From assembly GCA_030532905.1 (NCBI GenBank), contig JAUNKE010000003.1:1-64000 (forward strand): a stretch of DNA of 64,000 nt, in the 5' to 3' direction. Positions 43,618-53,900 of the stretch are shown in pieces. The position numbers and the translations under genes were made by a program. This stretch comes from Peptostreptococcaceae bacterium. GTDB lineage: Bacteria; Bacillota; Clostridia; Peptostreptococcales; Filifactoraceae. The notes beneath the pieces are model-generated. The model was not told the origin of the DNA, ran no database searches, and saw nothing but the letters and a program-made list of their open reading frames with translations. Each line of letters starts with the position of its first letter. The stretch's first letter is position 1.

Positions 43618-45603
43618 TTATTTTTCCGCTTTAGCGTCTGCAATAATTTTTTCCGCCATCTGTGCCGGAACTTCTTCATATCGCACAAATTCCATTTCAA
43701 AATATCCTCGTCCCTGCGTCATCGCTTTGAGGTCGATTGCATATTTGAAGGTTTCCGCCTGCGGTGCTTCCGCATGAATGATTTGCTTGTTGTTCTTATA
43801 CGCTTCCATTCCCAGAACGCGACCGCGCTTTTTATTGATGTCGCCCATGATATCGCCCATGTACTCTTCCGGCACATAGATATCGAGTTTCATCACCGGC
43901 TCAAGTAATACCGGTTTCGCTTCCTCCATTCCTTTTTTGAATGCAAGATTCGCCGCCAATTTGAACGCCATTTCCGATGAATCGACATCATGATAAGATC
44001 CGTCATACAAAATCGCCTTGATATTGGTCACCGGATAGCCCGCAAGTACGCCGTTTTCCATCGACTCGCGCAATCCTTTTTCAACCGCCGGCACATAGGA
44101 TTTCGGAACGGAGCCGCCGAACAGCTCTTCACCGAATTCAAATGCCTCGGTCGATGGAGAGAATCGAATTTTAACATCCCCGTATTGACCGTGACCGCCC
44201 GATTGCTTCTTGTGTTTTCCCTGTACATCGGAAGTTCCTTTTATCGTCTCGCGATACGGTACTTTCAAATCTTTAAGCACCACATCGACGCCGAATTTCT
44301 CTTTGAGTTTGTCCTTGAGCGCGTTGACATGAATCTCGCCCTGCACGCCGAGAACGGATTGCTTCGTTTCCGCATTTCTCGCATAAGTGAAAGACGGATC
44401 TTCGTCCAACAAACGCTGAATACCTTGTGAGATTTTGTCCTCGTCGTTTTTGTTGACCGCTTCGACCGCCACGAGCATTTGCGGTTTCGGGAACTCAAGC
44501 GCTTCCTGATGTCCGTAATCCGCCTTGCTGGAAAGTACATCGCCGGTCACAACATCGCCCAACTTCGTAAAGACAACGATATCGCCCGCATTTACTTTTT
44601 CAACTTCTTTCAATTCCTTATTGATAACGGTGAACATTTTATTGATTTTTTCCTTCGTTCCCTTGTTGATGTTGAACACTTCCATATCCGGCTTGAACTC
44701 GCCCTCACAAACTTTGGCATAGCTGACGCGTCCTAGGAAAGGGTCATAGACCGTCTTATAAATTTGCGCAACGGAATCCGCCGAATAACGAGGCACGCCT
44801 TCATCAAGCGGCGACGGCAGATAGTCCACCACCATGTCGAGCAGCGTATGAATACCGATATTTTTTGCAGTCGAGCCGCAAAGCACCGGAATCACATCGC
44901 CCGCCAAAACGCCCGCTCGAAGTCCGCCGTGAATTTCATCCCGCGTAAACTCTTCGCCCGCAAAGAATTTGTCGAGCAATGCTTCGTCGGTTTCCGCCAC
45001 CGCTTCAAGCAACATCTCGCGAATCGGCTCCACCTGATGCTGAATATCTTCCGGCATCGGTACGGTTACACATTCCGAGCCGTTGTATTCGCGCGCGAAC
45101 ATATCCACGACATTGATAAATCCTTTGAAATCGTCCGCCTTGCCCCAAGGCACATGAAATGGAGCAATCTTTTTGCCGTATTTTTCGCGAAGTTGCTCCA
45201 AAATCTTTTCATAATCCGCTTTTTCACTATCTATCTTATTGACGAATATAAATTTCGGCATCGCCAAATCGTCAGTTATTTCCAAAGCCTTTTCCGTTCC
45301 TACCTGAAGGTCGGTTGTTCCGTCCACCATGATGATTGCACCCAGCGCCGCCTTCATCGCGGAAGTTACTTCTCCCGAAAAATCAAAATATCCCGGAGTA
45401 TCCAAAAAATTGTATTTACTGTTGTTGTACTCTACGCAATAGAGCCCAACCGTATTGGTTAACTTGACCTCATCTGTCGGTTTTGAAATTCTGTTTGCCA
45501 GCCCCGCTGTAAAATGGATCGCTTCGATAAGATTACTCTTACCGCTACCCGCATGTCCCAGTATCGCCACATTTCTTATCTTGTCGCTTTCGTAAACCCT
45601 CAT
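43618..45603 (-). CDS. Elongation factor G-like translational GTPase
   Basis: The 661-residue protein has the EF-G domain order. G1 is GHAGSGKSNL, G3 is DTPGYFDF, G4 is NKID. Domain II contains DPFLGRVSYAKVCEG, domains III-IV run through GGHGQYGDVKIRF, and the last domain has EPVMKLDIYVPEEYMGDIMGDINKKRGRVLGME. It is shorter than canonical EF-G (about 690-700) and belongs with the EF-G paralogues (EF-G2-like) whose role in translation or ribosome recycling is uncertain. No rpsL, rpsG or tuf neighbours are present, unlike the main fusA. The ATG at 45603 follows AAGGAGG by nine bases; a TTG two codons upstream is the less likely start. Confidence 0.9.
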   Translation of the reverse strand: MRVYESDKIRNVAILGHAGSGKSNLIEAIHFTAGLANRISKPTDEVKLTNTVGLYCVEYNNSKYNFLDTPGYFDFSGEVTSAMKAALGAIIMVDGTTDLQVGTEKALEITDDLAMPKFIFVNKIDSEKADYEKILEQLREKYGKKIAPFHVPWGKADDFKGFINVVDMFAREYNGSECVTVPMPEDIQHQVEPIREMLLEAVAETDEALLDKFFAGEEFTRDEIHGGLRAGVLAGDVIPVLCGSTAKNIGIHTLLDMVVDYLPSPLDEGVPRYSADSVAQIYKTVYDPFLGRVSYAKVCEGEFKPDMEVFNINKGTKEKINKMFTVINKELKEVEKVNAGDIVVFTKLGDVVTGDVLSSKADYGHQEALEFPKPQMLVAVEAVNKNDEDKISQGIQRLLDEDPSFTYARNAETKQSVLGVQGEIHVNALKDKLKEKFGVDVVLKDLKVPYRETIKGTSDVQGKHKKQSGGHGQYGDVKIRFSPSTEAFEFGEELFGGSVPKSYVPAVEKGLRESMENGVLAGYPVTNIKAILYDGSYHDVDSSEMAFKLAANLAFKKGMEEAKPVLLEPVMKLDIYVPEEYMGDIMGDINKKRGRVLGMEAYKNNKQIIHAEAPQAETFKYAIDLKAMTQGRGYFEMEFVRYEEVPAQMAEKIIADAKAEK

Positions 45604-45658
45604 TGTCAATTTCCTCCTTATTTTTGAGTTTGTTTTTTCGCCGATGTTTCTCGGTGGA

Positions 45659-45678
45659 GAAGTTCGCGTCGGAACTTC
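45659..45678 (-). promoter_or_regulatory. Leader hairpin of the EF-G-like gene
   Basis: GAAGTTC/GAACTTC stem of 7 bp with a 6-base loop, in the ~105-base leader before the ribosome site. Confidence 0.45.
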
Positions 45679-45715
45679 GTATCTAATCGTATTCTAAAAA
45701 TTAGATATTTTTTTA

Positions 45716-45744
45716 ATTATACACCATCCAATTGATTTATACAA
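45716..45744 (-). promoter_or_regulatory. Promoter of the EF-G-like gene
   Basis: Minus strand TTGTAT and TATAAT with a 17-base spacer, about 113 bases before the ATG. Confidence 0.7.
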
Positions 45745-46211
45745 TTGTTTTCCCGTACAAAAATAATTTTTTTGGTGCTATTCGACAATTTAATTTTTGT
45801 TTTCGTCCAATTGCTATCGCTTAAATTTCAAAAATGAATTTCGAATCGGCGCATTGTAAGATTCGGGGTTGAAATTCCGCTTACAAGGAATTTCATTTTC
45901 ACATGCGAACTGTGATATTGAATACTTTTTGATTGTTGATTGTTGATTGTTTATGCCGTTTTTATCGTCCGTCGGATTGTTATCGAAATTCTACGCTATT
46001 TTGGTGTCGTATTGCACAATAAATTCTTGTGAAAAAAATCTACAAATAGTTTGTTCCAAAAAGAGCTTGAAAATTTCAGTTGAATGTGTTTTGCATTGAA
46101 ATATTGTCGATTAAAAAATCCCAAAAAAATCATTATAATTTATTTAATTTCTTCTTAATCCGGTCGATATACTCTCAAGACTTTTAATGTCAATTTATAA
46201 TGGAGGAAAAA
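45745..46211. other. Region upstream of the first adhesin with competing inverted repeats
   Basis: No gene is seen. TTGTAAG (45854-45860) can pair with CTTACAA (45880-45886), and GAAATTCC (45871-45878) can pair with GGAATTTC (45887-45894). The two stems overlap and exclude one another. Four GATTGTT-like units follow at about 45930-45952. A TATAAT at about 46133 may serve the adhesin gene, but no -35 is clear. Confidence 0.45.
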
Positions 46212-49200
46212 ATGAACAAAAACAAAAAGATAAGTTTAATCGGTTTGGCAATGGCATTGATGCTTGTATGCAATCTGCTTTTGCCTCCACAATTTTCATT
46301 TGCAACCGATGCTTCGCCAACCGTAACGCTTGGCGAAAACTCGGGAACAACCGCGGGAGACGCAAGCGCAACTCAGCCGAGCGTTTCGCCGACACAGACA
46401 ACTCCGGTGCAACCGCCGGCAACCAATGATACAACTAATACTGCAACCGGCGGCACACAAGCGAACAATTCACAAGACCCGCCGGCGATGGCAGTCAATT
46501 TACAAAATACCGGCACCAATGCAGCCGGAAAAACTTGGGAAGGTACTGAAGCATGGAATGCCATTTCAATTTCCGATGTACGCACACAAAACGGCGATCA
46601 GATTTATGCCGGCGAGTATATCAATCTTTTATTCGACTTTACGATAAAGACCGCTCCTACTAATACAAGTCCCGTCACAAAAGACGATACAATCATATTG
46701 GAGCTCAGTTCCGATTTTAAAGCACAGGGAGCTCGCGCAGAAAAAGATATTGAAATAAATAACAAAAAAATCGGAACAGCTCTCTTTGAAACAAAAAATG
46801 ACAAGCTTTATGTGACCATTACCTTTGAAAAGAGTGCAAATTTTGATGGAAGCGATCTTAACGGAACTATTACTGCTTATCTGGCTTACAAAAATGATAA
46901 ACTCGATAATCGGATTGACGCAAATTTTGACAAACATACTTTGACTGTTTTCCCGGCAAGAATCCCTGTTTATACGCTGAATAAGGAAGGCACAATCACT
47001 AAAAACGGAACAATCTTGTGGACCATTACCGCAGGCGCTACACTGAACGGAAAGCCATACTCACTTCAAGGAACAAAAATTGTGGATAATCTTAAAAAAG
47101 TTGGTGCTTTTGTAGAGAGTTCTTTTATGGTAGATGACCAAAAGGCTCAAAATTTTTCAAGAAGCGGGAACACACTCACTTATCAATTCGGTAATGTTAC
47201 ACAACAAAAAATTTCATTTGAAACCAAGTTCAACGAATATTACGCCCCTAACACATCCGTTATTAGTAAAAATAATTCCGCCATACTACAAAAAAATGTC
47301 GGCGAAGAAATTACAACTGCCGAAACAACCGTAAATTTTAATCCAATAAACTGGATAACAAAACTGGGCAGAAAAATTGACAACAAAAATGAAATCGAAT
47401 GGACAATCACCATCAATGAACCTAAAGCGAATCTAACAGATGTAATAATCAGCGATATTCTCTCTACCGGTCAGAGTGTCCAATCTGCAAAGTTTAAAGA
47501 AAACGGACAACCGGAAAGAGACATTCTCTCCCTTATTCAATCTAAACCGAGTGAAATTAAACTGGGCAATATCAGCGATGTGGCTACGATTACCATCGTG
47601 ACCTCTTATACTACACCGTCAAATTACTCCAATACGGCAACCTTAAAATCCAAAGAAATTACTGACCCACGGATTAAAGCGACCGCCGTTGTTCCAATGA
47701 GTGGTGTCGGCATATCGAAAGAACTGATTCCTAAATATCCGGATAGAAAATTAAAACATCCGAAAAGCATTTCACCTTTTGATGCGGACTTGATAACATC
47801 CACTTTGGAATGGAAAATCAGCGTAGATAACAGCACGGACGATAATCATGTCATTTATGAATTGTTAGTGTATGACGAAAAGAGTTGGAATCAACTTTCG
47901 GACACCGTGAAGAACAGCTTTAATCTTCCGGAAAAAATTAAAGAGAGCTTCGGTTTGAAATACTATACCGAATCTCCACAAAACTTCATAAATAAAAGAG
48001 AAATTATACACGGCGGAAAAACTATTGCAGAGCTACTCAGCATACGGGTAGGCGATATCCCTCTAGATGCAGAAAACCAAAAAATATTCAGCTATAAAAC
48101 AAAAGTATTGGACAGAGATGCTGTTTTTTCAATGTATGGAAAAACGATGATCAATATCGCCCATCTGTATAACGGAAATAATTTGTTGAGTTTGGCTGAA
48201 GCAAGAGGAATTTTTCAGAACAGTCAAATCCTCAAAACAGCTCTTGAGCCTACAACATCTACTGCAACAAACCTTGATTTGAATCAAAACTTTGGAAATG
48301 TTAAAAACTATAATTTTGAAAATCGAGAAATTTTCTATCGCTTAAGTATCAATTCCGCCAAAGCGGACTTCACGCAGTATGAGAACAAAGACGGAAAACT
48401 GCCCCCTATCGTTATAAGCGATGAATTTCCAAAAGAATTAGAGCTGGTGAATTTTGAGGATACAAACACTCCATACAAAATTTTCCGCTCTACCGAAAGT
48501 ATTTCCGGAACGGAATATTCAAATCTGATTAACGACTACAAAGATAAGCTTTCCGAATTGTTGGTTACAGATTTGACAACAGAAAAAATCAGCGTGAACA
48601 CCAGCGAGGATTCCAAGGTTAAATTCACATTCGAGGAATTAAATAAACCTTATGTCATTGTAATTCGCATGAGATTAAAAGAATCTGTTTATTTGGATTA
48701 TGTTGCCAAAGCGAAAGCGAGCGACACAATCATTGAGCCTCAGAAGGATAAAGCTTTACGAAATCGAATTGCAAACAATTTGCGTTTTAATTACGAGAAC
48801 ACAATAAAAGATAACGGATTCTCTCGTGGCTTAGCTACGGAATTTCAAGCACCCGTTCTAACCAAAGCTTCCGATGCGAAGAATGATGTAGTGCAATGGG
48901 TTGTCAACTACCAACCTTATCTTCTCGCAGCAACTCAAGAAAATGTAAAACTTGTGGATACGATTCCGGAAGGAATTGACTTACAAATGGATGAAAACGG
49001 TAAACCGATTATTGAAATTGAAGAACAAACCATGGGTGAAAGTTACGCTTATAAAAACCCAAAAAAACTTACCTTGGAAGAAGCAAATGCCCCGATTGTA
49101 AACTATAATCCGGATAATCGACAATTATCCATTGAAATTAGTGATAAGGCAAAAGCGTATCGCATCAGCTACTTTACACCATATTCCGCTAAAGCACAGG

Positions 49201-50246
49201 AATTATCAGGTAACACGGGAGTTAGAATCAGTAATACGATTCAACTTCTTCACGGAGAAGAAGTATATCGCTCTCAATCCGCATCTCATGAAATCAAAGC
49301 CGGTTTCAGCATTTCCGCATGGCTTTCCAAAATCGGCGGAGTGCAAATCACAAAGGTGGATGCGGATGAGCCTACCAAAAAACTGAGAGGGGCGATATTC
49401 GGGCTTTATCAAGGAAATCTGGAGATCAAACAAGGTGCTACGAATGAAAAAGGCGAACTCATTTTCGCTCCTTTGGCTGTCGGAGAATATACACTGCGAG
49501 AAATAACTTCTCCTAATGGCTATGATAAGTCGGAAGTTTCTTATACCATATCCGTAACGCAAAATGGAAAAGATAAACAAACCGTCGTTACTAAAACCGG
49601 CGAAAGCAATCCCGTAGAAAATAAGCCACTGATTCAAATCAGCAATAAGAAAACAACGACCACCCCACCTCCAACCGGCGGTGGTGCAAATCAAGGCAGC
49701 GGCAATACGCCAAAGGATCCGCCGACTCCACCGAGTACACCGCCTTCAACAAGCGGTTCGGGCGGCGGTACTCCGAACAATTCATCAAATGTGAGACCGA
49801 ATCCGTCGACTCCGACGGAGAACAAGGACAAGAATCCTACCAATCCGGAGCAAAAACCGGCAGAAAAGCCGAATCCTACACCGGAGCCGGCACCGATTCC
49901 GGTAAATACGAATCCGAAGCCGGGAACAAATTTGAACAATAACAACTCGAATCCTTCTTCAGTCAGACCGTCGGGCACTTCGTCAGGCAGACGAAGAATC
50001 ATCGGCTATACTCCGGAAGGCGAACCGATTTACGACGATGCTACACCATTCGACAATCGTGAAAAGGAAGATCAGGCAAAAAAATCCAAGCAGAATAAAA
50101 ACAATCCGGGCAGAATCGGTTCCGCACCGAAAACCGGAACGGGACAGATTTCCCTATCCTCGATCGGCATGGCGTCGGGCTCCTTTGCTATTTTAATCGT
50201 CGCATTGCGCGAAAGATTCTTATCCAAAAAACGAATCAACAAATAA
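46212..50246 (+). CDS. Giant cell-wall-anchored adhesin with SpaA-type domain, APKTG signal (1 of 4)
   Basis: The 1344-residue product starts at 46212 (MNKNKKISLIG) behind GGAGG, with a signal peptide ending near FSFATDA. A Thr/Gln/Pro-rich stretch follows. A long series of all-beta adhesin domains (~100-1030) contains recurring segments such as WTITAGATLNG, WTITINEPKANLTDV and IVISDEFPKELEL, found also in the downstream paralogues. One SpaA/prealbumin-like domain (~1042-1148; VQITKVDADEP ... GEYTLREITSPNGYDKSE) comes next, then a Pro/Asn/Gly-rich wall-spanning linker. The sorting signal is SAPKTG (Ala1305 onward), a hydrophobic helix and KKRINK. It has no DUF5979-like repeat. Sortase anchoring and adhesion are inferred from the layout. 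Confidence 0.9.
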   Translation: MNKNKKISLIGLAMALMLVCNLLLPPQFSFATDASPTVTLGENSGTTAGDASATQPSVSPTQTTPVQPPATNDTTNTATGGTQANNSQDPPAMAVNLQNTGTNAAGKTWEGTEAWNAISISDVRTQNGDQIYAGEYINLLFDFTIKTAPTNTSPVTKDDTIILELSSDFKAQGARAEKDIEINNKKIGTALFETKNDKLYVTITFEKSANFDGSDLNGTITAYLAYKNDKLDNRIDANFDKHTLTVFPARIPVYTLNKEGTITKNGTILWTITAGATLNGKPYSLQGTKIVDNLKKVGAFVESSFMVDDQKAQNFSRSGNTLTYQFGNVTQQKISFETKFNEYYAPNTSVISKNNSAILQKNVGEEITTAETTVNFNPINWITKLGRKIDNKNEIEWTITINEPKANLTDVIISDILSTGQSVQSAKFKENGQPERDILSLIQSKPSEIKLGNISDVATITIVTSYTTPSNYSNTATLKSKEITDPRIKATAVVPMSGVGISKELIPKYPDRKLKHPKSISPFDADLITSTLEWKISVDNSTDDNHVIYELLVYDEKSWNQLSDTVKNSFNLPEKIKESFGLKYYTESPQNFINKREIIHGGKTIAELLSIRVGDIPLDAENQKIFSYKTKVLDRDAVFSMYGKTMINIAHLYNGNNLLSLAEARGIFQNSQILKTALEPTTSTATNLDLNQNFGNVKNYNFENREIFYRLSINSAKADFTQYENKDGKLPPIVISDEFPKELELVNFEDTNTPYKIFRSTESISGTEYSNLINDYKDKLSELLVTDLTTEKISVNTSEDSKVKFTFEELNKPYVIVIRMRLKESVYLDYVAKAKASDTIIEPQKDKALRNRIANNLRFNYENTIKDNGFSRGLATEFQAPVLTKASDAKNDVVQWVVNYQPYLLAATQENVKLVDTIPEGIDLQMDENGKPIIEIEEQTMGESYAYKNPKKLTLEEANAPIVNYNPDNRQLSIEISDKAKAYRISYFTPYSAKAQELSGNTGVRISNTIQLLHGEEVYRSQSASHEIKAGFSISAWLSKIGGVQITKVDADEPTKKLRGAIFGLYQGNLEIKQGATNEKGELIFAPLAVGEYTLREITSPNGYDKSEVSYTISVTQNGKDKQTVVTKTGESNPVENKPLIQISNKKTTTTPPPTGGGANQGSGNTPKDPPTPPSTPPSTSGSGGGTPNNSSNVRPNPSTPTENKDKNPTNPEQKPAEKPNPTPEPAPIPVNTNPKPGTNLNNNNSNPSSVRPSGTSSGRRRIIGYTPEGEPIYDDATPFDNREKEDQAKKSKQNKNNPGRIGSAPKTGTGQISLSSIGMASGSFAILIVALRERFLSKKRINK

Positions 50247-50274
50247 TTTGAAAATCTTTTCAGCTTTCAAAATC

Positions 50275-50310
50275 AAGACCGGACGGGCTTATGCTCGCTC
50301 GGTCTTTCTT
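50275..50310 (+). terminator. Terminator of adhesin 1
   Basis: AAGACCG at 50274-50280 pairs with CGGTCTT at 50300-50306, with an inner GGGC/GCTC pairing, and TCTT follows. Confidence 0.7.
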
Positions 50311-50950
50311 ATACACAACTTGAAAGACTTTACGGTTATGCTGTTCTATCTGTGTTCTGCACATATCTCCGGTTTTGTTTTTCTATCTGCTTTCTACACC
50401 GGCCTCCGGTTTTCCTTATTCAAAGTCCATTCATTTTTTGCGTCTATTCTTCATTTAATGATGTCGATTTAATCTCTTTTTGTTTTTCTCATTCAAAAAT
50501 TTATCCGGCATTTCGTTTTTTACTTTTTTCCCCCCTGCTCTTTCCTTATTTCTTCTATGATTAATTTTTTCATTTTTATACAGAATTACTGAATTTAAAT
50601 TCTGCGCAGGAAAAAAATTTTTTTTCTCATTTTTTAATTGCTTTTTGTTTTTGCATTTCTTTTCAATGCTTTGCGATTCATACTCATGCTTTTATTTTTT
50701 ATTGTAAACAAATAAATTGCAATTGTTTCACTTAAATTGTTAGAAGGAATTATTTTGTGGTATAAAAATAATGTATGGGAGATAGTGATTTTTTTGTTCA
50801 ATTATTTTGGATTGTTTGCCACAATGCATTTTGTTAAGCGAGCACAAATCGAAAAACAAATTAGAAAATTAATTGTTTTTTACTTTGTGTCAATCCAAAA
50901 AAGAACAACGGTAGGTGGTTTATTTTTTTAACCCGAAAGGAGGGTGCATT
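50311..50950. other. Long T-rich spacer and leader of adhesin 2
   Basis: About 640 bases with strong T excess on the plus strand and no recognised gene. An extended -10 (TGTGGTATAAA) lies at 50756-50766, giving a leader of roughly 180 bases. A short open frame beginning at TTG 50737 overlaps the promoter and is not supported as a gene. Confidence 0.5.
50756..50766 (+). promoter_or_regulatory. Extended -10 promoter of adhesin 2
   Basis: TGTGG-TATAAA, with TG one base before the hexamer. The same string stands before adhesins 3 (55406-55415) and, as TGGTGGTATAAT, 4 (61101-61112). The -35 is weak in all three. Confidence 0.6.
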
Positions 50951-53900
50951 ATGCAAAGAGATAAGAAATTATCTTTTGTCAGCTGGTGGATGGCGGTATT
51001 TTTAATACTGAATGTCTTTATGCCGACCAACTTGGCTTACGCAGACGATCTTGATCCTTCTGTTATGAAAGAGGTCAAAGTCGAACTGAAACAGGAAGGC
51101 AATGTCATTTTGGAAGGCGGCGACATCGTCGGCAACAAAGAATTTAGATTTGACGGCGAATTCAAATTAAAGCTCGGGCCAAACGGCGATGTCAAAATGA
51201 AGGATACTCTAACTTTTGAAGTAACCGATGCCTTTGAGCTACTCGGACCGTTCGAACTTCCGATTTTTATGGATCGTCAAAAACCTGACACCAAAATCGG
51301 AACGATGGCACTAAAAAGCGAAAACGGAAAAATTGTTGCGACCATTACTTTCAATGGAGATAAATCCAACTTTGATACGGATACAAATGCAACAATTCAA
51401 TTCGATGCGATGCTTAAGTACGGTGGTGACGCTTTTGCAATTCCAAAAGAGGGACAAAAGGTAAAAATTTTAGACAAAGAATTTAATCTTGTTCCCCCGC
51501 CGGATGTATTGGAGCACAAAATAAGCAAAAAGGGCGAATTGGTTGACGGCAAAGTGACCAGTCGAAAAATCAAATGGACGGTCGAAGTTTCCGCAATCAA
51601 GAACGGAACGCCTTTCGATTTAAAAGATTATATTTTTACCGATGACTTGGATTCGGTAAAAGTCGGTTCTTATGTTCCCGACTCATTTATGGTGAACGGA
51701 AGTGCGACTACTCCAACAATCAACGGGGATAAAATCAGCTACACATTCCCGGACGGCGTCGGAGATAAAGCAACATTGACATTTGAAACGAATATTCCAA
51801 GCGACAAGTTCCATCTTCCTGCATCATCCGTTACCAACAAGGCGGTTTTGACCGACCCGCAAGGAAATGCAAAAGATGCGGAAGCCAAAGTTGACTTCTC
51901 GGTACCGTGGATAAGCAAAACCGGAAAGAACAACGACGTTCCGGACAGCGCATACAATCCGAAAGACAGAACGATTGAGTGGCAGATTACCATAAATCAT
52001 TTAGCTCAACCGCTCAACAATGTCAAAGTCAAAGATGTTTTAAAAGATAACAAGGACTTGGGTCCACAAACCTTCGTAGAGGCATACTACAATGTCATCG
52101 ACGAAAAAGGTGTTTCGGGGCCGAAATTCCCAATCAAACCGGACAGCAATTCTGTATATGACTTGGGTAATATCGACAAAAAAGTTGTGCTTACCATCAT
52201 CACGAAGGTGCCGGATGCGAAGGATGATTATACCGCTTCGGAATTGGCTTACGAAAATGATGCGATTATCACTTCCGATGAAATCAAGACGCCGATAATT
52301 GCAAAGGCGGAAAAAACTCCAATCGGATATAATCCTATCAGCAAGGATGTCGGAAAAGTCAATAGGAAAGATGCGACTATCGAGTGGAAAATATCTGTCA
52401 AAGAACGAGGACAAAACATTCCGAATCTCTCGGTTTATGAATTGTTCGTCTATGACAAAGCAGCATTGGACTTGACTAAGGTGCAAGGTCTTCCTGCGGG
52501 ATTTGACACAACAAGTTTCCCTGCTGAGTATCAGGCACTCGGTCAAAAATATGTCGAAGGCTCATTTAATGGAAGCGGACTGGATGTACAGGTTTATCCG
52601 ATTACCCTAAACGGTCAACGCGTTGCCGACTTTGTGCAAGTCAAAGGATTCAGCAACAAATTGTCCGAGCAATTTACGTTAAAATCTAAAATTGTTGCAC
52701 CTGAAATCTTACTAGCTAATCTAAACGACGGCAACAATGTAAAAAATACGGCTGCGCTATACAGCAATAACAAAAGAATCAATCAAGCGTCAAAAGAAAT
52801 CAATGTTCCGATGCGTTTGGTATATAAAGAAATGCTCCAACCGACAGCGGTGGCATCGCCGAATCCGGAAAAGGAAGTCGGTGCAAAATCAACCAATCCG
52901 GCTGTCGGATTCAACAACAAAGAGAAGGCGGTCATCTATCGCATTACCGTAAACTCCGACAATGCTCATTTGAACGAGCGAGAGTTGTCCAATGGCTCGA
53001 AGATGGGCGACATCACCGTGACGGACGAATTGCCGGAAGGCTGGGAATTCATCGCAATCAAAGGCACAGAGAAATTCCTGATTTTTGATGCTTACGAGAA
53101 CAACGGATTGGATGCGGGCGTTGTGGATACGAATCCGGACACCGTAGCGGATATGGATGCTACAATCGACGGCAACAAAGCAAGTTTCGTATTCAAGAAA
53201 TTGGACAAACCTTATGTCATTTTGCTCAAGGCGGCACCGACTGCTGAAAAAGCAAAAGAATATTTCTCGAAAAACGCGACGACCACAATTACAAATAATG
53301 TTTCGCTCAAGCCTCAAAATCATGTTCATTCTGCAAAATGGAAAATGGATACGAAGATTGTAAGCGAAGTGCTCAAAAAAACTTTCAATGATAAACCGAA
53401 CGGCATTCTTGACGGAACGGTTATTTGGACAATCGACTACAAGCCGAATGAAATCGCGCATCCAAATGCAAAGATTATGGATGTTCTGCCACCGGGCTTG
53501 GATTTGCCGACGGATGACCACGGCGAATTGACATTGAAGGTCGGTAACGAAGATTTTGTTACGGCAAAAGAATTGTTATTGCAGCCGGACGGAACTTATA
53601 AGGAAGGCGATGAAGTTGTACTGACTTTGGGCGATAATATCCTATATGATAAGGTAACCCGTGCAATCACTTTCAAACTTCCTTCTACGGATAAAGGCTA
53701 TCGACTCAACTATCGAACCTATATCACCGGAGATACCGGAGAAGTGCATAATCGCGCGAAGCTATGTGCGGATGATATTCAATCCGTTGAAGTCGTTTCA
53801 AAATTTGCGATCGACGACGCGCATGTACGGGCAATTCTGGATCGCGTACCGCATATCAAAATCATCAAATTGGATGCGGCAAACACAGCGCTCAAACTTA

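Noticed and set aside
50737-50931. Leader peptide gene upstream of adhesin 2
   Set aside because: It begins at TTG before the predicted -10, so it could not be translated from that transcript, and it has no ribosome site.
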